Source: an uncultured Bacilli bacterium | Lineage (GTDB): Bacteria > Bacillota_I > Bacilli_A > RF39 > UBA660 | Direction: 5' to 3' | DNA: 52,549 nt | NCBI GenBank assembly: GCA_947625425.1 | Contig: CANQOH010000005.1 | Span: forward strand, 1-52,549 | Shown here: piece after piece, positions 47,258 through 52,549 of the stretch | Layout: every line of letters starts with the position of its first letter | How positions within the stretch are numbered: position 1 is the stretch's first letter | The notes under the pieces: generated by a model | Told to the model about the DNA's origin: nothing | The model's input: only the letters and a program-made list of their open reading frames with translations | The model's database searches: none | Position numbers and translations under genes: made by a program

Positions 47258-49315
47258 ATGAAGAAGGGTAAATCAAATAAGAAAGTTATTCTGATTATCT
47301 TATTAGTTATATTAGCTATTGCTAGTTTAACGATTATAACTATTAATATATTAAATGATGAAAATAAATTAACAGTTGAAGAAAAAGAATGGATAACACA
47401 GAATATTAACCAAGTACAAAATATATATGTTCCAGTTAATTTAGATGTTTTTGGGAAGAATGGAACAGGTGTTTTCTTTGATTATATAGGTTATGTTGAA
47501 GAAAAATATGGAATTGATATAAATCCTATTACTTATAATGTGGGAGAAGAAGTTACAGATAGAGCATTTATGATTACATATGATGCTTTAGATAGTGATG
47601 TAATCTTTTATACAGAACATTATGTAGTAGTAAGTAAAGATAAACATAATATAAGTGTTTTATCACAATTATCAGATAGTAGATTAGGAGTTTTATCTCC
47701 TGATGAAAATATAGTTGCTAAGTATTTAACTGATACTTCTAATATAACAGTAAAACCTTATGAAACATCAACAGATTTATTAAATGCTTTAGAAACAAAT
47801 GATGATATTGACTATGCTGTTTTACCATTAGAAGAAAATTTAACTTCAATATTAACATCTAATTATTATATTGATTATCATATTAGTGATTTAAATAAAT
47901 ATATGGTATTTAGAGTTAAAGAAAATGATGTTTTTAGTGAGATAGTTAAAAAGACTTTTTCAACATATCAAGAAGATGAATTAAATGATTCAATTAATGA
48001 AAATGAATTATTAGCTTTTACTAATGCTTTATCTATTTCGGATAAAGAATTAGCTAATATACAAGCTCAATCATATACTTATGGTTTTATTAATAACAGT
48101 CCATATGAAGTATTAATAAGTGGTTCTTATGGAGGAATAGTTAGTGAATATTTAACTAGATTTACAGCCTTTAGTAAGACTGAAATAAATCCAGTTAAAT
48201 ATAAGAATTTTGCTAAATTTACGGAAGCTATTGCTAATAATAAGATTGATTTATTCTATAATTATTATAATTTAGATACTAAATATCAAGAGATTGATTC
48301 ATTAATGAATTTATCATTTGTGGTAGTAGCACCTGAAGAAAATTCATTAATTATTAATGCTGTTACTTCTTTAAGTAAGATGGATGTTTATGTTAGTAAG
48401 AATAGTCTTTTAGAAAAATATATTAATGGTATTGGTGATGTTAATGTTAAGACTTATTCGACTTTAAAAGAACTTAAGAAAGCTATTCGTGATGAAGAAG
48501 TTATTTTAATGGATAAAGAAGTCTTTAATTATTATAAGAAATCGATATTAAGTGAATATACGGTTAGATATAGTAATACATTATCTGATACATATAATTT
48601 CTATGTTAGAGAAAATGATATGTTTAGTTTATTATTTAGTAAATATATATCTACTTTAGATCCTAATGAAGTTATAAATAAAGGAGTTTATAATCATACT
48701 TATACAGTTAATTCTGGTACTGTTTTAGGTCAAGTAGCTAAGTATTCGGTAATAGTTATTATCTTATTTATTATTATTTTATTCTTAGCTTATCGTTCAA
48801 CTAAACAAATTAAGATAGCGAAGAAGATTAAAAAAGAAGATAAAATGAAGTATATAGATCAATTAACTTCATTAAAGAATCGTAATTATTTAAATGAAAA
48901 TATTAATAATTGGAATAAGAATACAATTTATCCACAAGCAACAATTATTATTGATTTAAATGAAGTCCAAAAGATTAATGATACTTTAGGATATGAACAA
49001 GGTGATTCGCAAATTAAGGCGGCTGCTAATGTCTTAATTAAGACACAACTTGATAATACAGATATTATGCGTACGGATGGTAATGAATTCTTAATATATT
49101 TAGTTGGTTATCAAGAGAAACAAGTAGTAAGTTATATTAGAAAACTATATAAAGAATTTAAGAATTTACCATTTGATTATGGAGCTGCCATTGGTTATAG
49201 TATGATATTAAATGATATGAAGACGATTGAAGATTCAATTAATGAGTCAGTAGAAGATATGCGTACGAAAAAAGAAGAATTAGAAGATGGTTCAGATGAA
49301 AAGAAAGAATCGTAA
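47258..49315 (+). CDS. Membrane sensor: two binding-protein-like outside domains plus degenerate GGDEF
   Basis: 685 residues. Membrane helix about 9-30; outside region about 40-490 made of two type-II binding-protein-like (SBP_bac_3-style) lobes (SDSRLGVLSPDENIVAKYL, DYAVLPLEE and later SGSYGGIVSEYLTRFTA, VILMDKEVFNYY); membrane helix about 498-520; then a GGDEF domain starting YIDQLTSLKNRNYLNE. IIIDLNEVQKINDTLGYEQGD is the metal/GTP region, but the signature GGDEF is DGNEF (RTDGNEFLIYL). Diguanylate cyclase activity is therefore doubtful; it may bind GTP or act as a receiver. The first outside lobe may lack ligand residues. The role is inferred. Confidence 0.85.
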   Translation: MKKGKSNKKVILIILLVILAIASLTIITINILNDENKLTVEEKEWITQNINQVQNIYVPVNLDVFGKNGTGVFFDYIGYVEEKYGIDINPITYNVGEEVTDRAFMITYDALDSDVIFYTEHYVVVSKDKHNISVLSQLSDSRLGVLSPDENIVAKYLTDTSNITVKPYETSTDLLNALETNDDIDYAVLPLEENLTSILTSNYYIDYHISDLNKYMVFRVKENDVFSEIVKKTFSTYQEDELNDSINENELLAFTNALSISDKELANIQAQSYTYGFINNSPYEVLISGSYGGIVSEYLTRFTAFSKTEINPVKYKNFAKFTEAIANNKIDLFYNYYNLDTKYQEIDSLMNLSFVVVAPEENSLIINAVTSLSKMDVYVSKNSLLEKYINGIGDVNVKTYSTLKELKKAIRDEEVILMDKEVFNYYKKSILSEYTVRYSNTLSDTYNFYVRENDMFSLLFSKYISTLDPNEVINKGVYNHTYTVNSGTVLGQVAKYSVIVIILFIIILFLAYRSTKQIKIAKKIKKEDKMKYIDQLTSLKNRNYLNENINNWNKNTIYPQATIIIDLNEVQKINDTLGYEQGDSQIKAAANVLIKTQLDNTDIMRTDGNEFLIYLVGYQEKQVVSYIRKLYKEFKNLPFDYGAAIGYSMILNDMKTIEDSINESVEDMRTKKEELEDGSDEKKES

Positions 49316-50234
49316 AAACTTTTTTCAAAGATTCTGGGAAGCATTTTGGCGTCCTGAGATGCTTATCCTTCCTGGACAAATTGCCTTCTTTATCTTCTTA
49401 TCAATGGTACCTACTATTACTCTTATTGGTTATGCGTGTTCTTATTTACAAATATCAAATGATATAGTACAAAATTTAATAACTAATGTCTTAGGTGGGG
49501 AGGTTGCTGAATTAGTTACACCTATTATTACAGCAACTAAAATAACTCCGACTTTCTTTATAACATTAGGTGTTGGTTATTTTATTGCTAGTAATGGAAT
49601 GTCTTCAATAATAGTAGCTTCTAATACAATATATAATATTAAAGATTCTGGTTTCTTTAAGAGAAGATTAAAAGCTATTGTAATGGAATTAGTAATTGTT
49701 ATATTATTTCTATTTATTTTAGTATTCCCATTATTAGGTCATAGTTTTATTAATTTAATTCATTATTTTAATTTAGATGCTGAGACGACTTCAATAGTTG
49801 TTAAGGTCTTACATTTTTTAAGTGGTCCTTTATCTTGGGTGATTATCTTCTTATTTATTAAGATGATATATACAATGGCACCAGATAAAAAGATACCTAG
49901 TCGTAATGTAAATGGGGGAGCAGTATTTACAACTATTGGATGGATTTTAGTTACAGCAGCTTATTCATACTATATTAATCATTATGCTAATTATTCGATC
50001 TTTTATGGTAGTTTAGCTAATATCGTTATCTTGATGTTATGGACTTATTTACTTTCATATATCTTAGTAATAGGTATGGCGATGAATTATCATGAAGAGA
50101 TGGAAAAAACAGGAGTTATAGAGATTAATAAATTAAAAGAAGAATCAGCTAATAGTGCACCTATTATGGAAGATAAAACAATTAGTGAACATAAAAAAGA
50201 TAAGAAAAAGAAGAAAGAAGAAAAAGAGAATTAA
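49296..50234 (+). CDS. YihY/BrkB-family membrane protein
   Basis: About 312 residues with six membrane helices. Family motifs: FWRPEMLILPGQIAFFIFLSMVPTI near the start (A-x-x-a-F-f-x-l-P), ILRRLKAI-like FFKRRLKAIVMELV, PDKKIPSRNVNGGAVFTTIGW and YGSLANIVILMLWTYLLSYILVIGMAMN. The role is unknown (annotated as inner membrane or virulence factor BrkB-like); it is not RNase BN. The start lies inside the end of the preceding gene (ATG 49287 or 49296; AGAAG spacing favours 49296). The tail is Lys/Glu-rich. Terminator after. Confidence 0.88.
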   Translation: MKRKNRKNFFQRFWEAFWRPEMLILPGQIAFFIFLSMVPTITLIGYACSYLQISNDIVQNLITNVLGGEVAELVTPIITATKITPTFFITLGVGYFIASNGMSSIIVASNTIYNIKDSGFFKRRLKAIVMELVIVILFLFILVFPLLGHSFINLIHYFNLDAETTSIVVKVLHFLSGPLSWVIIFLFIKMIYTMAPDKKIPSRNVNGGAVFTTIGWILVTAAYSYYINHYANYSIFYGSLANIVILMLWTYLLSYILVIGMAMNYHEEMEKTGVIEINKLKEESANSAPIMEDKTISEHKKDKKKKKEEKEN

Positions 50235-50246
50235 ATTCTCTTTTTT
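50221..50246 (+). terminator. Terminator after the YihY gene
   Basis: AAAAGAGAATT / AATTCTCTTTT stem overlapping the stop codon, with a six-T tail. Confidence 0.85.
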
Positions 50247-50296
50247 GATGTAGAAATAAATATTAAATTTAGATATAATAAACATTGGTGATAAAA

Positions 50297-52450
50297 ATGG
50301 AAGAAGTTATTAGTTTTTTAGTTACTTCATTAGGTTTAGAAGAAAGACAAATAAAAGAAGTATTAAATATGTTAAGTGAAGGAGCAACAATTCCTTTTAT
50401 AGCTAGATATCGTAAAGATAAAACAGGTAATTTAAATGAAGATCAAATAAGAGCAATAGAAGAACAATATAAGTATCAAGAGAATCTTTTAAATAGAAAA
50501 CAAGATGTTATTAGATTAATTGATGAAAAGGGTTTAATGACACCGGAATTACAAGATAGTATTATGAAATGTAGTAAATTAACTGAAGTAGAAGATTTAT
50601 ATCGTCCATATAAAGAAAAGAAAAAGACTAAAGCTTCGGAAGCTATTAAGAATGGCTTAGAACCTTTAGCAAAGATGATTATGGCTTTTCCAGTTACAGG
50701 TTCTTTAGAAGAGATGGCGAAGAAGTTTATTAATGAGAATGTTAAAGATACTGATAGTGCTTTAGAAGGAGCAGGTTATATTATTGCTGAATGGATTAGT
50801 GATAATGCAGCTTATCGTAAATGGATTAGATATAATGTATTCAGTAATGGGGTTATTACTTCTAAAGTAAAGAAGAATGCAGAAGATCCAAATAAAGTTT
50901 ATGAAATGTATTATGAGTTTAGTGATCGTGTTAAGTATATTAAACATTACCGCATTTTAGCCTTAAATAGAGGTGAAAGTGAAAAAGTCTTAACTGTATC
51001 TATTGAGATGGATAATGACGCTATAGAGTCTTATTTAGAGGGTAAATTAATAAAGAATAAAGAGTCTTTTGTTGTAGAATTAGTTAAGAATAGTATTAAA
51101 GATTCTTTAAAGAGATTAATACTACCTAGTATTGAAAGAGAAATAAGAGCGGAATTAACAGAGAAAGCGGAAACAATAGCGATTGAAACATTTGGTACTA
51201 ATTTAGAACATTTACTTTTAACAAGACCTATTAAAGGAATGACCGTATTAGGTTTTGATCCTGGGTATGTTAATGGATGTAAGTTAGCAGTTGTTGATCC
51301 TTCAGGTAAGTATTTAGATTCAACAGTTATAAAACCATTTTTAAATGGTAGTAATCAAGATAAATATATAGAACAAAGTAAGATAATTGTAAAAAATTTA
51401 ATTGAAAAATATAAAGTAGATATTATATCTATTGGTAATGGAACAGCTTCAAGAGAATCAGAAAAGTTCTGTGCTGAATTAATTAATGAATATAAGTTAC
51501 CTTGTAAGTATATTATTACTTCAGAAGCTGGTGCTTCAATATATAGTGCTTCTAAGTTAGCGATAGAAGAATTCCCTGATTTAGCTGTCGAAAAAAGAAG
51601 TGCTGTATCAATTGGACGTCGTTTACAAGATCCATTATCAGAATTAGTTAAAATAGATCCTAAGAGTATTGGAGTAGGAGAATACCAATATGATGTTAAT
51701 CAAAAACAATTAGGTGAAGCTTTAGATTTTACAACATCTAAAGTAGTTAATAGTGTAGGAGTTAATATTAATACAGCTTCTAAAAGTATTTTAAAATATG
51801 TATCAGGTTTAACTAAATCAGTTATAGATAATATATATAAATACAAAGAAGAAAAGAAGATTACTTCACGTGAAGAAATTAAAAAAATAAAAGGAATGAC
51901 TGATAAAGTATATGAACAATCAATAGGATTCTTACGTATACCAGATGGAACTAATCCTTTAGATAAAACAGGTATTCACCCTGAAAGTTATGAAGTCACT
52001 AATAATCTACTTAAAAAATTAAATTTAGATATTAAAGATATTAATAATGATGAATTTAAAGATACGTTAAAGAAACAAAATGCTTCTAAATTAGCCGGCG
52101 AATTAAATTCGGATATTTATACAATTCAAGATATTATAAAAGAATTATTAAATCCTGGTTTAGATCCTCGTGATGAGTTAGAAGCACCAATACTAAAGAG
52201 CGATGTCTTGCATATTGAAGACTTAAAAGTCGGAATGGAACTACAAGGAACAGTTAGAAATGTTGCTTCATTTGGGGCATTTGTCGATATCGGCTTACAT
52301 GATGATGGCTTAATTCATATCTCTAAAATGAGTAAGTCATTTGTTAAAAATCCTAATGATATATTACATGTAGGGGATATTATAACTTGTTATGTAGATA
52401 ACATAGATTTAACCAAACAAAAAGTTCAATTAACATTACTTAAAAACTAA
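50297..52450 (+). CDS. tex: Tex-family RNA-binding transcription accessory protein
   Basis: 717 residues, typical length. The N-terminal helical part has EGATIPFIARYRKDKTGNL. The YqgF-like nuclease-fold domain (about 315-450) starts VLGFDPGYVNGCKLAVVDPSG. HhH-type helices at about 485-560 include VGVNINTASKSILKYVSGL. A C-terminal S1 domain (about 640-710) has GTVRNVASFGAFVDIGLHDDGLIHISKMS. It binds nucleic acid and supports transcription. ATG 50297 follows GGTGAT at five bases; a TTG at 50285 in frame is not needed. It has its own promoter region after the YihY terminator. Confidence 0.96.
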   Translation: MEEVISFLVTSLGLEERQIKEVLNMLSEGATIPFIARYRKDKTGNLNEDQIRAIEEQYKYQENLLNRKQDVIRLIDEKGLMTPELQDSIMKCSKLTEVEDLYRPYKEKKKTKASEAIKNGLEPLAKMIMAFPVTGSLEEMAKKFINENVKDTDSALEGAGYIIAEWISDNAAYRKWIRYNVFSNGVITSKVKKNAEDPNKVYEMYYEFSDRVKYIKHYRILALNRGESEKVLTVSIEMDNDAIESYLEGKLIKNKESFVVELVKNSIKDSLKRLILPSIEREIRAELTEKAETIAIETFGTNLEHLLLTRPIKGMTVLGFDPGYVNGCKLAVVDPSGKYLDSTVIKPFLNGSNQDKYIEQSKIIVKNLIEKYKVDIISIGNGTASRESEKFCAELINEYKLPCKYIITSEAGASIYSASKLAIEEFPDLAVEKRSAVSIGRRLQDPLSELVKIDPKSIGVGEYQYDVNQKQLGEALDFTTSKVVNSVGVNINTASKSILKYVSGLTKSVIDNIYKYKEEKKITSREEIKKIKGMTDKVYEQSIGFLRIPDGTNPLDKTGIHPESYEVTNNLLKKLNLDIKDINNDEFKDTLKKQNASKLAGELNSDIYTIQDIIKELLNPGLDPRDELEAPILKSDVLHIEDLKVGMELQGTVRNVASFGAFVDIGLHDDGLIHISKMSKSFVKNPNDILHVGDIITCYVDNIDLTKQKVQLTLLKN

Positions 52451-52476
52451 AGAAGATATTGTAAATATCTTCTTTT
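52450..52476 (+). terminator. Terminator of tex
   Basis: AAGAAGATATT / AATATCTTCTT stem, three-base loop, TT tail, covering the stop codon. Confidence 0.8.
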
Positions 52477-52488
52477 CAGAGTGTAGAC

Positions 52489-52519
52489 AAACCCCCCAGA
52501 TTTTTCTGGAGGTTTTTTT
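52489..52519 (+). terminator. Second, GC-rich terminator after tex
   Basis: AACC-CC-CCAGA / TCTGG-A-GGTT hairpin with one or two mismatched bases and a TTTTTTT tail, only 12 bases after the first terminator. Nothing is encoded between them. Confidence 0.8.
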
Positions 52520-52549
52520 ATGCATAATTTTTTTAAATAATTTTTCTAT

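Overview
The window is very AT-rich, low-GC Gram-positive type DNA. Ribosome binding sites are strong (AGGAGG/GGTG type), -10 boxes are often TGTTATAAT, UGA is used as a stop, and genes are packed tightly with hairpin-plus-T terminators. Housekeeping genes (deoD-add, pcrA, ligA, tex, tRNA-Cys) sit among many small membrane-anchored proteins of unknown function. This fits an uncultivated gut member of the Bacilli (RF39/Erysipelotrichales-like); that placement is inference, since no marker gene was compared.

Layout. 1-1541 (minus): purine salvage, deoD overlapping add, which runs off the left edge. 1788-7429 (plus): membrane and surface proteins of unknown role, a PH-like protein and a triple-LysM protein. 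7491-7564: tRNA-Cys. 7608-11784 (minus): zinc-ribbon/TPR membrane protein, lipoprotein-like protein, CPBP protease, HD hydrolase. 11901-14732 (plus): a ComEC-like metallo-beta-lactamase hydrolase with its DUF3006 partner, plus unknowns. 14782-16999 (minus): SPFH protein (YdjI-like) and a GT2 glycosyltransferase. 17112-19602 (plus): two paralogous TasA/camelysin-like proteins and a SipW-type signal peptidase with a long basic tail. 19625-21651 (minus): a YdjG/YdjH-like pair. 21762-21941: IS200/IS605-like debris and an orphan LexA-controlled promoter.

22012-38783 is the accessory core and the most interesting part. A minus-strand ABC importer operon (substrate-binding protein, ATPase, permease) has been split by two different large serine recombinase (LSR) elements. 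Element 1 (23116-31210, about 8.1 kb) sits inside the ATPase gene at a 13-bp direct repeat. It carries only an LSR with a 33-codon leader ORF, a 1737-residue secreted M60 (enhancin-like) metalloprotease with a dockerin, and a membrane-anchored cohesin-like protein. Element 2 (32015-38202, about 6.2 kb) sits inside the binding-protein gene at a 5-bp core with symmetric arms. It carries a 42-codon SHOCT-like ORF, another LSR, a secreted propeller-like protein, two transmembrane XRE regulators and a RhuM-family protein. Removing both elements on paper restores both transporter genes in frame to the base.

38934-52450 (plus) returns to chromosomal backbone: a coiled-coil/helical-repeat pair, pcrA, a sugar-nucleotidyltransferase, ligA, a membrane protein, a tandem-binding-domain protein with a degenerate GGDEF domain, a YihY/BrkB membrane protein and tex, closed by two terminators.

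Working model. The inserted M60 protease probably docks through its dockerin onto the adjacent membrane-held cohesin, giving a two-gene cell-surface mucin-targeting complex delivered by a minimal site-specific element. The host pays with a broken importer that precise excision would restore.
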